Shown piece by piece: positions 50,118 through 61,539 of a stretch of DNA of 64,000 nucleotides (its first letter is position 1; each line of letters opens with the position of its first letter). The notes beneath the pieces were generated by a model that worked only from the letters and a program-made list of their open reading frames with translations, did no database searches and had not been told where the DNA came from. Both the position numbers and the translations under genes were made by a program. Source of the DNA: Hermatobates lingyangjiaoensis (Eukaryota > Arthropoda > Insecta > Hemiptera > Hermatobatidae); assembly GCA_026182355.1 (NCBI GenBank), contig JAPFBL010000068.1, forward strand, positions 4,171,001-4,235,000, written 5' to 3'.

Positions 50118-50450
50118 GAGTTTTGGTCAGGTTTCAATAACCTCATTTTTGTCGACTTTTCGACGTATATTTGCGTTCTCATCAGGCCTAGAATGTATTT
50201 GTGCAAGAAGCATAATTATTTTACAATTTAAACTTTAATGAGATTAATTTATTTATGAGATTAATAGTAATAAATAATGTTGCGTTAAGATGAATGAGGA
50301 ACGGTTGTTGATATCATAAATTAATACTCCTTAAAATGTAATCATTAAATAATAGTGCTTAATGTATAAAACTGTTCTAGCTCTGAAGAAGACGCAAATA
50401 TAAGTCAAAACATTGACAAAAAGATTTTTTAGAAGTCTGACAGAAGCCTT
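50118..50450. mobile_element. Diverged inverted pair with hammerhead-like cores (family V)
   Basis: Segments 50118-50200 and 50370-50450 are imperfect reverse complements separated by about 170 bp. The minus core (50158-50185) reads CTGATGA...ACG-CAAATATA-CGTC + GAAA. The plus core (50383-50410) reads CTGAAGA + A + GACG-CAAATATA-AGTC + AAAA. Together they suggest an ancestor CTGAAGA + A + GACG/CGTC + GAAA. Confidence 0.55.
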
Positions 50451-50509
50451 CAATATATAAATTTAGCGAATATAATAACAGTAAGGTTAAGAAAGAATAG
50501 CATCATGAA

Positions 50510-50512
<3 letters not shown>

Positions 50513-50549
<37 letters not shown>
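50513..50549. repeat. (TA)n microsatellite
   Basis: TA tract on the left flank of the 50585-50760 inverted repeat. Confidence 0.95.
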
Positions 50550-50553
<4 letters not shown>

Positions 50554-50584
50554 CAGGAAAACGATCCACAAAGGACAACAAACA

Positions 50585-50760
50585 TTTCACATTAAACAAT
50601 TGACACAGAATAAAGATACGAACACACTTAGAGTGTTTAATTTTTGGTTGAACTGCCATCAAGAGAGTTGAGATAGCGACAATAAGTGCACTCGCGAAGC
50701 GACGATTGGAGCTGTAAGTGTGTTCGTATCTTTATTCTGTGTCTATAGTTTAATGTGAAA
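50585..50760. mobile_element. Foldback element, ~46-bp arms
   Basis: Arms 50585-50630 and 50715-50760 share GACACAGAATAAAGATACGA and AACACACTTA in inverse orientation, with a few mismatches. The 84-bp apex (GCACTCGCGAAGCGACG) is G+C-richer, as in the other foldbacks. No clear CTGANGA/GAAA core was identified. Confidence 0.7.
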
Positions 50761-50769
50761 CGTATATAG

Positions 50770-53700
50770 TATATAAATGAATATTATTGAGCAAGTTATT
50801 TTGGTGTTTGCAACGCTAACACATCTAGACCTTTTGCATCCAGTTCTGCCCTGGGTCGAAAGTGTGGATCATTTGTTATTTGTCACCCGTCTTATTAAGC
50901 GCAAGCCACATTATCAAGCTCGTTTCAATTTTTCCTTTTCCTTAATAGGACCGTAGGAATTAGGATTTTTTTTTAAGTTTCCGATATTGTGCAAACTTTG
51001 AACGGATTTTTACATCTATCGGTGGGAAAAAAATGCGTTAGATTTTTAATTTACCTCTCGGAATATTTATAGATATGGTCAAGATTTAAACCACTAACCA
51101 CATTTACTTTACATGAACTTGAAAGGGTAGAAAAAGTTTCCTTTTTTTATTATTATATAAAACCAACTAACATTTTCAGCTAAAAAATAATTAAGACTTG
51201 TTTATGAATTATATTATTTTAATAAAGAATGAATTTGTAAATTATTTCTTTTTCAAGTTGGAATTATATTTTAAAATATTTATTGTGTTCATAAATTTGT
51301 TACAAATAATTTTCTTCCTCTTCTTATTATTTTTTTTTATTATTATTATAAATAGCTTATTTGTAGCCGAAACTAAATCTTTCAATAACACAACTAATGA
51401 GGTCCCGGGGTAATTTATATAGTGCCCCAATATAAGGTATTATCACACAATATTTCATTTCTGCTAGGGAGGAATCATTTTGAACTCTATAGAGCTTAAA
51501 GAAACATGGCTATTAGAGTAATTAAGTTTCATGTCTTATAAATTAGACTATTACCCACCCGGTTTTGGAACACTTCACCTTAGTAAATTTTACTAGTGTT
51601 ATGTAAACATTTCTTCCTAGGTAAAAGAACAATATAGTTTGTTGGTAGAGTTTTAGAGTTGAAAATTCCCCAAAGCTGATTAGATGAAGAGTGGACTGTA
51701 TGAGGTATCAAGGTTAATTACTCGAAAAAAAATATATCTACTTAAACTCTGCTCCCAAAGTAGAATAACATGGTGGTTATTGTATGGTTTCTGAGAGTAT
51801 AAGGTATAGTTATACAGAATGTTAAAACTTGCTAGCGGAGAAAAACTTAGCACATCATACAGAACACGCCAATGATAGTCATATATTTGGTTTTACTCCA
51901 TCGCAAATTAGTTTCTATAAATCAAACAAGGGTTGTAAATATAATTTAATACTTTTTTTTTTCAAATTATAGTATGAAATTACATATAATTATAATATGT
52001 ATTTTTTTTAACCAATATAGTTTAAAGAACATTCATCACTATTAAATATGAAGTGTTGCTTCTTTTTAGTTAATTACTACTATATAAAGTCAACATAAAA
52101 AAAATTTGAGTTTGACTGATTTACTGGTCGTAAGGCATTAGAGTGGATTGATGATTTCTGACTACGTCGGCTGGGTGACAGTTTAGTACAATTTTATTTG
52201 TACTTTATTTGAAAAACAAAAAGAAAGTCTTCATCATGGAGTTATTATTTTTCATGCTTGAAAAGCAGATAAATGGCCGGCGCATTATGTGCTAAACTTA
52301 ACTTGCATTTAGTTATGCCAATGTAACTTCAACCTGATTTCCTAACTATTACTGTATACAGTTAAAACTTGCAGAAAGTTCATTAATTTTACCAAGTACG
52401 GACCATTATGTGCCATAGCAATAGCAAGATTTAATGAAATTTCTACAGTTGCTTTTTATTTAAATTTTGAGACAGACCTCTGAGAAATGTGCCACTATTA
52501 GAAATTTGTTACATCTAGGGTAAAAAAAATTACTATTCCTTGTAAGGAGGAAACTATAGATTAATCCGATATTCCCTCTGAAAATTACCACTGTTTGCCT
52601 CGGAAACTTTATGGAGGCTTTGGTAAGCTCCAGTGGAGGAATCATTCATAAAAGGTGTGAAGTACCACTTCCCTATTCAGTATCCCATGCAAACAAAACT
52701 GCAGTAATTGTAACTCTTTTCAAATCACTGAGTCTTACAGCTCATATTGTGACACAAACTGTCACCTTCGGGAGCCAGCGGCTGATTCCTAGTCTTGTTT
52801 TACTTCATTGCTTAATTAGTATTTATTAAGTAAATGAATTACTTGTAAAAATTGTTTCTATTTATTTACTTCACAACTGATAATAAATGTTCTTTTATAA
52901 AACGGTTATCATAGTTAATTGACATACTGTATTAAGCTAAAAGCGGGGAACAAAACAAGCATTTTTTACGAATACAATCCCTTCAATCCAAAATCCTCCA
53001 AAAAATCCTTTATTGTCAACATACGTAACAAACCAAAAAAAAAATTTATTGTGGCAGAGTTATTGATCAACAACGTCTCTTTCTCATATTAAATCAAATA
53101 ACTAGGGCACTTATCTTACAGTTGACACCAACAGGTCGTTAAACCTTGGAAGGATTGTTAATCAGCTGGGGAGGGGTTTAGGACTTGCTCACCCCATAAA
53201 GCATTTGAGGTGTTGCAGTAATTGACAGAGTAATGTAGGCAATGACTGACGATATTAGTTAGTGTAGTAAAAAGCAGAAAATGTATAACTGAGACTCCTC
53301 TAAAACCCAAGCGCAGATATCAGTCGTTACCAAATCAGAAAAAACATTGACACTAAAGAGGTCATACAGTTTACAAAAATAAAACAAAAAAAGTATTTTT
53401 ACAAAAAAAAGTGAATGAACTGAATTATTTGTTGAAAAAATTCCACTTTTTGAAAGATGCTTATATGCTTATAGTACATTTGTAACTTTATAATTTCCTT
53501 TAGGGGCTCAACTGAAAGCTACGTTGAAGGTTTTATTAATATTAAATCATTAGAGGAGAAGATGTGGTTTGAGTGACGCAAAAATCAGCATTGAACAATC
53601 TCGACCTGTCCTACTTATCGAGTTTATCTCATTAACTTAGAATCGTTTTATTACAACTAAACAAAACCGATTCATTAAACTGATAATGTTATTAAAAGAA

Positions 53701-54490
53701 ATTATTCCTTTCAATTGATTAACTTGATGTACAAAATGAATACATTTCTAAAAGTAAGAAATTACTATGCCCACATACAAATTTCCTCCAACTATAAGTC
53801 ACTGAACGTATTCAATGTTGAAAGTTAGAATAGAGACATTACATCTCTTTCTATTGTACCATAACGATAGGATGATTAAATATATAGTAATTACAAAATT
53901 GTATGATGTATGTAGTCATAACTTTGTATTATACATCTTTTATAAATATGTTATAACATTTTTTAGTGAGATACTATGAAATATTGTGACAGCGAGATAA
54001 ATACGAGGATACTAATATATACGTTATGAGGTCTAGTGAATTCTCATTCGATTACCTCAGCCCGTGTGCAGCCGGGTGTGTGTCTATCCTAATTATTTAA
54101 CACCTAGTCACCTCGTTTGAGAACGTTTGATAATACTTGAAAAACATATAGTCTTTTTGAGTGGTAAAGATTTTTATTTTTGTTAGGTACTATTGAAGTA
54201 TGGTAATTTATATTAAAAATGTTCTGTTAATTTTGTGTACCTTAAATGTTGTGTAAAGTGCTGTCTTAATATAAATATGATATAATTATTAATCTTATTT
54301 TTAATACAATATTATAATTGACATTGCTTTTTTTGAAGTAAACATTTTATAAAGATATCAATCTTGAAATACAATAAAATTAAAATTACTGAGAAATTAG
54401 CCAGTTTTTCTGGTTCAAATCAATATTTGTATAATTACTTTTGGCGTTTATGTATAACCTTTTTCAAAACCTTACATAGAAACAACATAA
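50770..54490. other. AT-rich noncoding DNA, nothing recognised
   Basis: Short plus- and minus-strand frames at 51198-51430 and 52460-52829 overlap each other and have no domain-like features. No repeat unit was seen. Confidence 0.45.
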
Positions 54491-54494
54491 AAGC

Positions 54495-54640
54495 TCTGGA
54501 TTGGCTTACACTCTACTTTAGTGTCAGTAAACCATCAACAATAGCTTGAGCTTTTGTTTTATTTTAATGTGATAATCTTGTAGACATTCTATCAAACTCT
54601 CTGGTAAGGTGCGACCAAACTCATAGGTGATCAGTTTAAT
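54495..54640 (+). mobile_element. Helentron-like element, 5' fragment (subfamily B)
   Basis: It begins TCTGGATTGGCTTACACTCT and continues with CTTTTGTTTTATTTTAATGT and ATTCTATCAAACTCTCTGGT, related to the 40234 and 41230 fragments. Confidence 0.45.
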
Positions 54641-54649
54641 GATTTCATT

Positions 54650-55425
54650 CGTTTTATTGTAAGCATATTCTTTCGCAGTTTCCTCTATTTTCTTTTATTC
54701 AGGTACCAGGTGTCAGGTGACTTATATTTAAAGTTTATTAACCATATCTTACTAATCAGAGAAGAGACTATTTATAAATATCATCAAGTTTTTAATTTAA
54801 GAGATTATTTCTTAGTTGATAAAAGTCGAAATAGCATTTAACATATATTGGCCAAATTAATATAATTTTGTTCTATTAAATTACTGTAGAAATTTTCCCC
54901 TATAAATAAATTTTGTATTTGTATCAGCCTCATGAATTTTCAAATCCTCATTTTTGATAAAAATATGCAAAAGCTAGAGACATTTAACAATTTCTCCAAA
55001 TGGATATGATACCCCTCCTCCTGAACTCATACTTATGTGGTATCAGTTTCAGTTGTGCTAGATGCAATATTCTTATTATTCTAGCGTTACGTTGTTGTAA
55101 ACTATTACGTAGATTTGATTCACTGGATTCTAAAGTGTGTTATTAAAAGCTCCATTAATATTTAAGAAACAGCCCAGAGCAAATCCTTTAAGACTTGGAG
55201 AGTTTTTTATTTTGTTAACCAAAGTTAATTGAACTGATTCTGTTGATTTGCAATTATGTAATTTGTCTCCCATGAAAATGCTTACTTACCCAAAAGTTCT
55301 CGTGTTACTAATGTAAAAACCTAATAGTTGTCAGTCATCTTTAGTGTGCTATTCGTAACAGGGCCCATCTAGTAAACTATGAATATGATCTATCAACACT
55401 ATTATCTGCAGTGTGCTCACAAACA
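54650..55425. other. AT-rich noncoding DNA
   Basis: No gene recognised. Confidence 0.45.
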
Positions 55426-55429
55426 TTTC

Positions 55430-55570
55430 TATACCCACCCCTCAACTACAGTACAGATATAAAAACAAAAAATAAACAAAGACTTTGAGGACATCAAAAA
55501 TGTATATCCGTCATAATCTTGAGATCCAGTTTTTTCATTACATGGTGGTATATGGTCTATTACAGTTTGT
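55430..55570 (+). mobile_element. Helentron-like element, diverged 3' fragment
   Basis: ACCCACCCCTCAACTACAGT, GAGGACATCAAAAATGTATA and CCGTCATAATCTTGAGATCC match the 3' region of copy 1 (2065-2170). The terminal hairpin has decayed. A weaker similarity to 1490-1620 may exist at 55700-55840. Confidence 0.45.
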
Positions 55571-56924
55571 ATTTATAGCTCTGTAAATTAAATCTTTCCT
55601 CAAAAAAACTTAATAAAAAAAATCAACTGTCCTTCACTAAATTTACATAATAATTGTGCTTAATTTTTTTCTACCTTTTTTTTTGAAGTTGTGATTTCAA
55701 TTTTTATTGATGCTTCACCTTTTCTGATTTATTGAAAGTTTTGTTTAGCCAGCTAATTTTAAGCTCTATTTTTGGACTAAATTTTATTGTTCCATACTTA
55801 TCTCTTTAGCGTTAAAAGAACATTTCCTGAAATCATAAACTATTCCATCATTAACCTTTCTGTACAAGCAATTTAATCAACAATTTAATCAGCTAATGTT
55901 TTATTTTTGCGTAAAATTTTATTATGCAATTCATCAAGTGGTATGATCTATGACTTTGTCAATAATTTGATTGGCCAAGTCAAAAGTTTTATATTTCATT
56001 TCAAAAAATACTTTTTCCGTTGTTTTAAAAGTTTGAGGTTTTTCTGCTATAGCTTTTAGTTAGTTTCATAATAATCCTAAAATTTCAACTCCCTATGGGT
56101 AGTAGTTTAAGAGAAAAAAAATCTGGAGTGGCCTACACTAAACTTTACTATAAGTAAACTTAATATACAACTTCTTGAGTATATAATATATAATGTCTCA
56201 TTAAAGCATAATATAATCGTCTAAATGGGAGATGCTTATTAGTCTTTCATTCCTGAGATAGTACAGATAGTGATTGATCCACTTATCAATAGATAAGCCT
56301 TTTTTTTATGTCACACAATTAATAGATATACAATCATTAGTATAACTACAGCAGTAATAACATTATGAAAAGCCAAAGTGAAAATTTGCTTATACGAAAT
56401 AATTTCTTACAAGAGAGCATGGCTTTTGCTCCAATAGCCCGTGGATCTCTTAACATAGATTATCTGACCTCCATTTACATTTAATACTTAAGACAAATAT
56501 TCCTATTTCGAACTTGCAAATATTTTTAGTATTTTAAAAGCATTAACAAGTTTTTGTCTGAAATGTAAAAAACATGTAAGAAATAATGTCGTTTTTCAGA
56601 TAATTTTTAATTTAAGGTGTAGGATAATTTCATATATTTTTTTAAAAGAATATTTTTTAATTCTGAATAATGTTCTTCAATTTTGATCTTTTATCAAGTT
56701 ATTATACTGGCAATTTCATGTCATGCTAGAGTATTTTAGAAACTCACTTTTCTTTCCCTTTGTCAAAAATTATAAAAAAAACCAATTTACTTTGAGGGAA
56801 TGTTATTTTTTTCCACGTGCTATACTCTGTTATAAGTTTGCTGTAAATGTATATTGAGAAAAAATATATTGGTAAGTAGGCATTTATGCATACTTATAAG
56901 TCATTAAATTAAATTAAGCATGCA

Positions 56925-56991
56925 TATAATTCCGTCAAAATCTGGAGATCGAATTTTTACACGATCACTATACTTTACTTATAGTAAAGTA
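56925..56991 (+). mobile_element. Helentron-like 3' end nested within copy 2
   Basis: AATTCCGTCAAAATCTGGAG followed by ACACGATCACTATAC and the intact terminal hairpin. It lies inside copy 2, so it is either a nested insertion or the end of a chimeric copy. Confidence 0.65.
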
Positions 56992-57302
56992 AAAGTAATA
57001 TTAAAGAAAACTACTATTTTCTCGTATAAAAGTAATATACTACTTTTTGTTTTATACGAAAGAGAGAATTCACAATTGATAACGATTTATTTTTTAACAT
57101 TCAATTAATAGTTTTTTCATTCCATGTTTAGTTATATACTAAATTTACTAGTTTTTGAAATAACTTTTGAAAATACACATATTTATATAGTTTGATTACG
57201 AAATTCGATTAGATTGTAACTGTGGAAATAACTTCTTTTGCCCTTGAACAGGGTCCAAGAAAATGAACAGTTGCTATCAATTTTACTTTTCTTAATTGTA
57301 TT

Positions 57303-57440
57303 TTAGGTAGGGATCTTTAAGGAGGACCTGACATACTACAGGCCCAGGATCGACAGCTTAATGTCTTCAGAGTAATGAACAACGCTAGATCTGATCTGAT
57401 CTAGCAGTCGAGAGCCGAGCACGCAAGACACTGGGTTACC
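57303..57440 (+). repeat. SINE-like dispersed repeat, copy C
   Basis: TAGGGATCTTTAAGGAGGAC, CTGACATACTACAGGCCCAG and GACAGCTTAATGTC match copies A and D. A GATCTGATCTGATCTAG direct repeat near 57389-57405 is private to this copy. Confidence 0.45.
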
Positions 57441-57879
57441 CTGGCCCTTGTTTGCTTAGCTAATATAATATATGTTTACTCATACAGATTTGTATGTTAC
57501 ATTTGGTTTTTAGAAATGGAAAAAATTGCTTTTAAATATTGAAAAAAAAAATCAATTTGAAAGCAGTAAAGTTGTTTTAGCCAAAAATTATGTAGAAATT
57601 GAACGTTTTAACATATTAATTCTTTATTCTTTACGGATCTATGGTGATAGAATTTTGGCTAGAATGCAATCAAAATGGGAAATAGGACTTCAAAGCCGAC
57701 TTTTCTCTATAATTTTACATTTAAAAGCTGGAGGTTTTAAATTTTTAAAAATAATGGTATGAACTATTAGACTAGAATAGTGAAAAAAATGGGAATTGGG
57801 CAGAAACATAGAAACCCTTCTATATCACATAAAAGTTCATTCCAAAAACTTCAATATTACCCAATAATAATGTTATTCA

Positions 57880-58070
57880 TAAACGTAAAAAAATCAGCAT
57901 CTGATATTAAGCTTTGTAGAATTGTGCAACATATAGATTGAGTAGAACAATTTGTTAGACAAACCCAGCATACTATAAAAAGGATCAGAGATTATATGTT
58001 TCATAAGCTCTATTGTTGTTGACTTTTTACATATACAAATTTTATTCTTCTTTCATCACATCTAAATCGT
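57880..58070 (+). repeat. Dispersed repeat fragment shared with 48385-48560
   Basis: Contains CAACATATAGATTGAGTAGA and GATCAGAGATTATATGTTTC. It lies within the interrupted middle of Helentron-like copy 2. Confidence 0.45.
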
Positions 58071-58583
58071 TAAATCATTTAAACATTTTCATTATACCTC
58101 TAAACATTATATTATATCGGTGAATTCACTTAAAATCGGTGAAGTCAATGTAGACAATGTAAAAAAAAATATAAAAAATTCGACAAGTATAGCAGGTGAT
58201 CCCTTAGTCTAGGATAAACAAACAGTTTTTATAGCTTTATTGTTCTTTACCGTAATTTAAGTTTCATGAATTTTTTTATAAATTGCTAATTTTGTTTTCC
58301 ATTTTTGGACAAATTTTTATGATTTTTTAATGAGCCGTTTAGTGTCAATACAACATTCTCTGAAAACAGAAATCTTTCTTAACGCCCCTTTGGCGAATGT
58401 AATTTTTAAAAAAATATCTTAACTCATTCTCCACATAATATTCTATTTTTAGGCATAGTTTCATTTAGATCCGTCAAACAGTATGGCTTGTATTGCTCTC
58501 ACAAGGTTTGAGATTGAATTATAAGTTCTGGACCGTAGCGTGGTAACAAGCAATGCTAACACAATCACCCACCAACCCACCCA

Positions 58584-58584
<1 letters not shown>

Positions 58585-58658
<74 letters not shown>
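58585..58658. repeat. (CA)n microsatellite within copy 2
   Basis: A nearly pure CA tract preceded by CCCACC repeats. In copy 1 the same position holds only about 12 bp of CA. Confidence 0.95.
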
Positions 58659-58659
<1 letters not shown>

Positions 58660-58788
58660 CAGACAGACATCATTGAAAAAACTTGATAAAACGACTTTTG
58701 GGACATCAAAACACTTTCACGATCGCTATACTTTACTTATAGTAAAGTAAAAATGAGATGACTCACTTTCTTTTATATACTCAAGTTA

Positions 58789-58976
58789 GACTCTGACGAG
58801 GACCTGTTATTTTGGTCGAAATCCTTAGTGTCATTTCTGAATTTCTTAATGTTTATACATTGACTTTCATTTTACAATAAACACGTCAATTGAAAGTGAA
58901 CGATTAGTGCGACAGTGAGACTTTAAAAAATTTCACTAAGATCTTTTTACAAAAATAACAGGTCCTCGTCAGAGTC
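58789..58976. mobile_element. Foldback element with hammerhead-like core (family VI)
   Basis: Arms 58789-58830 and 58934-58976 are imperfect reverse complements. The left arm has an intact plus-strand core: CTGACGA + G + GACC-TGTTATTTT-GGTC + GAAA (58793-58821). The right-arm equivalent is degraded. It begins 39 bp after the 3' hairpin of Helentron-like copy 2. No (TA)n flank is adjacent. Confidence 0.65.
58793..58821 (+). ncRNA. Hammerhead-like motif (stem II GACC/GGTC)
   Basis: CTGACGA, extra G, four-pair stem with a 9-nt loop, then GAAA. The extra nucleotide is G here, versus C, T or A in other families. Confidence 0.45.
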
Positions 58977-59182
58977 ACATTTAAGAACAAGATGAGGACT
59001 GACACACGTTGCGCTACGATTTTTTCTACTCGTATTTTAAGAAAAAAAAAGGCTTATGCTATTCAAATTCCTGAAGACGGTGGAATAGCAAAATTATGGA
59101 GGAATGTAAGTGGCCATTTTTTTATTTTCTTTTTCTAAATTTAATGGTATTGTCCACTTTTACTTATTTTTATCATTGAAAT

Positions 59183-59190
59183 TATATATA

Positions 59191-59229
<39 letters not shown>
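59183..59229. repeat. (TA)n microsatellite
   Basis: TA tract on the left of the 59263-59544 foldback. Confidence 0.95.
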
Positions 59230-59232
<3 letters not shown>

Positions 59233-59262
59233 CAAAATATTAAAACGGTCCAAAAAGGACGG

Positions 59263-59544
59263 ATATATAAATGAAAAAAGATAACAAATAGAAGAAGCGA
59301 GAAAACTTACTGGGTCGATATTTATTTCGAACTGAAGTTCGTCGTCAGGGAGAAGAAGGGAAGAGGAAGAGGCACGTGCGTCCACTCGCGCTGGAGTCGC
59401 TCTCTGCCAGCGCGAGTGGACGCACGTGCCTCTTCCTCTTCCCTTCTTCTTCCCTTCTTCTCCCTGACGACGAACTTCAGTTCGAAATATCGACCCAGTA
59501 AGTTTTCTCGCTTCTTCTATTTGTTGTCTTTTTTCATTTATATA
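59263..59544. mobile_element. Foldback element, ~135-bp arms with G+C-rich apex (family VII)
   Basis: Arms 59263-59394 and 59407-59544 are near-perfect reverse complements; the right arm has an extra CCCTTCTTCTT-type repeat. Both carry CTGACGA + C + GAAC-TTCA-GTTC + GAAA (plus 59464-59487; minus 59325-59348, where four bases are inserted just after GAAA). The apex holds GCACGTGCGTCCACTCGCGC and its complement. (TA)n flanks both sides. A 127-codon minus-strand frame through it is translation of the palindrome. Confidence 0.85.
59464..59487 (+). ncRNA. Hammerhead-like motif (stem II GAAC/GTTC)
   Basis: CTGACGA, extra C, four-pair stem with loop TTCA, GAAA, then TATCGACCCAGTAAG. If the extra C pairs with G of GAAA the stem has five pairs. 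Confidence 0.45.
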
Positions 59545-59562
59545 TATATATATATATATATA
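59539..59562. repeat. (TA)n microsatellite
   Basis: Right flank of the preceding foldback. Confidence 0.9.
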
Positions 59563-59564
59563 AA

Positions 59565-60415
59565 CAAATAGAAATAACAACCATTTAATAAAAGTAAAAC
59601 GATTAGGAACTCATCAGGTTTTTCAAGTCTTAAATAGAATTTTTACATTTAAATTGTCATTTAATATCTTTTTCAAATGTCAACAAGATAGAGGAAAAAA
59701 ATGAACCAACATTAAAATCGACTAATAACTAATATACTGTATAATAATAAAAATATTCAAAGAAGTATCTATCTTGTTTCCCAGAAGATAGGGAAATTCT
59801 AATGACTGTTATAGGCAATACGTTTGCAAAACAAAAAGTTGTTTATGACTTTATCAAGACGTGCAAGTTTTCAAAAGTTTTTTGTCTTCTATTTGCCTTG
59901 TTATTGCCCTTGGCTTATTAAACCATAAAGTACGCTGTAACATCTCATTTACATTTCGGTGTAAAAACTTTTTCTAAACTTCTCTGAACAATAGTTACTC
60001 TTCTGGTGCATTTTTGAGCTTTATTATATATTTAATTTTAACTGAAATCATTTAAACTAAGATGGTTTGGCAGAAGTCAACGGATTTTATAACTTATACT
60101 TTACTACTTAAATAGTTTTATGTAAAAGGAAGTATCAGTTTAACGTATTATAGTTATAAAACTGGTTAGTTTTATATTTTATTCAATCTACTGCGAGATG
60201 TCACGACGATGAAATATAAAACGCTGACCACATGCTGTAATCAGTTCATGATCTTGTCATTCATCGGACAATTTGAGTGTTAATCTTGATCAACTGTAGA
60301 CTGTTTTGAACCCTGAGGTAAGGTTCAAATAAATATATATTTAAAATACAGTTTATAGTATATTTTAAATATATTTATATATATATATAAAGATTTCACA
60401 TAAACACGTGAAATA
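59565..60415. other. AT-rich noncoding DNA, nothing recognised
   Basis: No gene or repeat seen. Confidence 0.45.
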
Positions 60416-60422
60416 ACAATCA

Positions 60423-60605
60423 ATGATCAAACCACAATATGAAATGGGAAAACAAGACTAAGATCTTTCAACCGTAACAAGCGGTCATCGTCAGAGTCAA
60501 AAACCCAACTGTCTCGTTTTTGGGTTTTTGACTCTGACGAAGAGCGCTTGTTACGGTTGAAAGATCTTAGTCTTGTTTTCCCATTTTATATTGTGGTTTC
60601 ATCAT
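60423..60605. mobile_element. Foldback element with hammerhead-like cores (family IV)
   Basis: Arms 60423-60507 and 60521-60605 are near-perfect reverse complements. The minus core (60466-60494) reads CTGACGA + T + GACCG-CTTGTTA-CGGTT + GAAA; the plus core (60534-60562) has one stem base changed. (TA)n follows on the right. The outer arm is shared with the 17960-18097 palindrome, and the core with 34364-34506. Confidence 0.8.
60466..60494 (-). ncRNA. Hammerhead-like motif (stem II GACCG/CGGTT)
   Basis: CTGACGA, extra T, five-pair stem (one G-T wobble) with a 7-nt loop, then GAAAGATC. Confidence 0.45.

Positions 60606-60607
<2 letters not shown>

Positions 60608-60642
<35 letters not shown>
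60608..60642. repeat. (TA)n microsatellite
   Basis: Right flank of the 60423-60605 foldback. Confidence 0.95.
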
Positions 60643-60648
<6 letters not shown>

Positions 60649-60992
60649 ACTATAATATTGAAGCACCATTTATAGTTTGCCAACTAGATTCACTGGTAGG
60701 GGTTGAAACTCTTACTGCAATTATTCAATCTGTAGGATATTATTATGTGCTTTTCTCATAGCGACTCGTGGTTAATGGAATATCACTGCTACCAATAATA
60801 CCCAATACATACATAGATTAACCTATATTATGAACGGAAACCATCTGTATCAAATGTCGAGTGACGAATACAGAAATTTTGAATTATGTCTACTTCTATC
60901 AAAAAACTTATAACTAATATTCAAAAATCAATTGAGGTTCTGAATATACAACACAATCAAAAAATTAACTATAATCAAATAAAGTCAAATTA

Positions 60993-61169
60993 AGAATACT
61001 TGAAGCCCTCTATATAAAAGACTTGAACCCTACTTTAAACGTTCAAATTTGTGAAATGAATATTATCCCGAGTTCTAGAAATTTTGACAATTCCTACAAA
61101 CTGGTAATAGATATAAGTCAAATAGCTGGGTTGGAAAGTAGCACTGATCAATCAGCTGAACAGCCATGA
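60993..61169 (+). pseudogene. Penelope-like element, C-terminal end of coding region
   Basis: The frame RILEALYIKDLNPTLNVQIC continues to NIIPSSRNFDNSY and stops at TGA 61167-61169. EALYIKDLNP.LN.Q is the end of the PLE GIY-YIG endonuclease (Glu = metal ligand) and closely matches the 45380-45475 segment. The upstream catalytic part is missing, so this is a 5'-truncated copy. The DNA after it leads into a hammerhead-like motif and then a PLE N-terminus. Confidence 0.8.
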
Positions 61170-61351
61170 GAAGCTGAACGTTTGGTTAGGCTGGCTAGCA
61201 CAGTCAACCAAGCATATGACGTATGAAATGGCCAATTTAGTTGATCCGATCCTGCAACCTGAGTTGCTCATAATTTTAATTTACACATTCTGATTGGATA
61301 GAGTTTTTCTTCAGTTTTATTTTATATAGATATTGTTTTACATATCATTAA

Positions 61352-61378
61352 CTCGATGATGACTTGTGTAAAAGTCGA
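61352..61378 (+). ncRNA. Degenerate hammerhead-like motif in PLE inter-ORF region
   Basis: CTCGATGA + T + GACTT-GTGTAA-AAGTC + GAA, 183 bp after the PLE stop codon and about 160 bp before the next PLE start. One base is inserted in CTGATGA and GAAA has become GAAT. Stem II pairs fully over five bases. Confidence 0.4.
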
Positions 61379-61539
61379 ATGTTTGTTCGCGCGCATTTTA
61401 ACGTTTGTATGTACTGGTTTCACTGTAATTGTTTTTATTCTCTGCATTTGTTTTTAATTCATTGTAATTGTTGTTTGTTTTTGAAATTGTATTATAAAGT
61501 TTTACCTTTCGTCTAGAAGTTGTGGTTTTCTTTTTATAT

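Larger units (their letters stand above)
56122..58749 (+). mobile_element. Helentron-like element, copy 2, interrupted
   Basis: The 5' part (56122 to about 56870) aligns with 592-1310, and the 3' part (about 58130-58749) with 1355-2211, apart from a deletion of about 280 bp equivalent to 1745-2030 and a smaller one near the 3' end. The middle contains foreign material: another element's 3' end with hairpin at 56971-56991, a SINE-like copy at 57303-57440 and the 57880-58070 repeat. The 5' subterminal TTTACTATAAGTAAA (56144-56158) is the exact reverse complement of TTTACTTATAGTAAA in the 3' hairpin (58732-58746). The internal CA microsatellite has expanded to about 75 bp. Confidence 0.75.

Noticed and set aside
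57526..57762. 78-codon plus-strand frame inside copy 2
   Set aside because: AT-driven composition, no domain, and located in repeat-derived DNA.
58461..58750. Cys/Val-rich and Thr/His-rich frames on opposite strands
   Set aside because: Translation of the (CA)n microsatellite inside Helentron-like copy 2.
59197..59580. 127-codon minus-strand frame
   Set aside because: It runs through both arms of the 59263-59544 foldback and its (TA)n flanks; no domain, and the arms explain its length.
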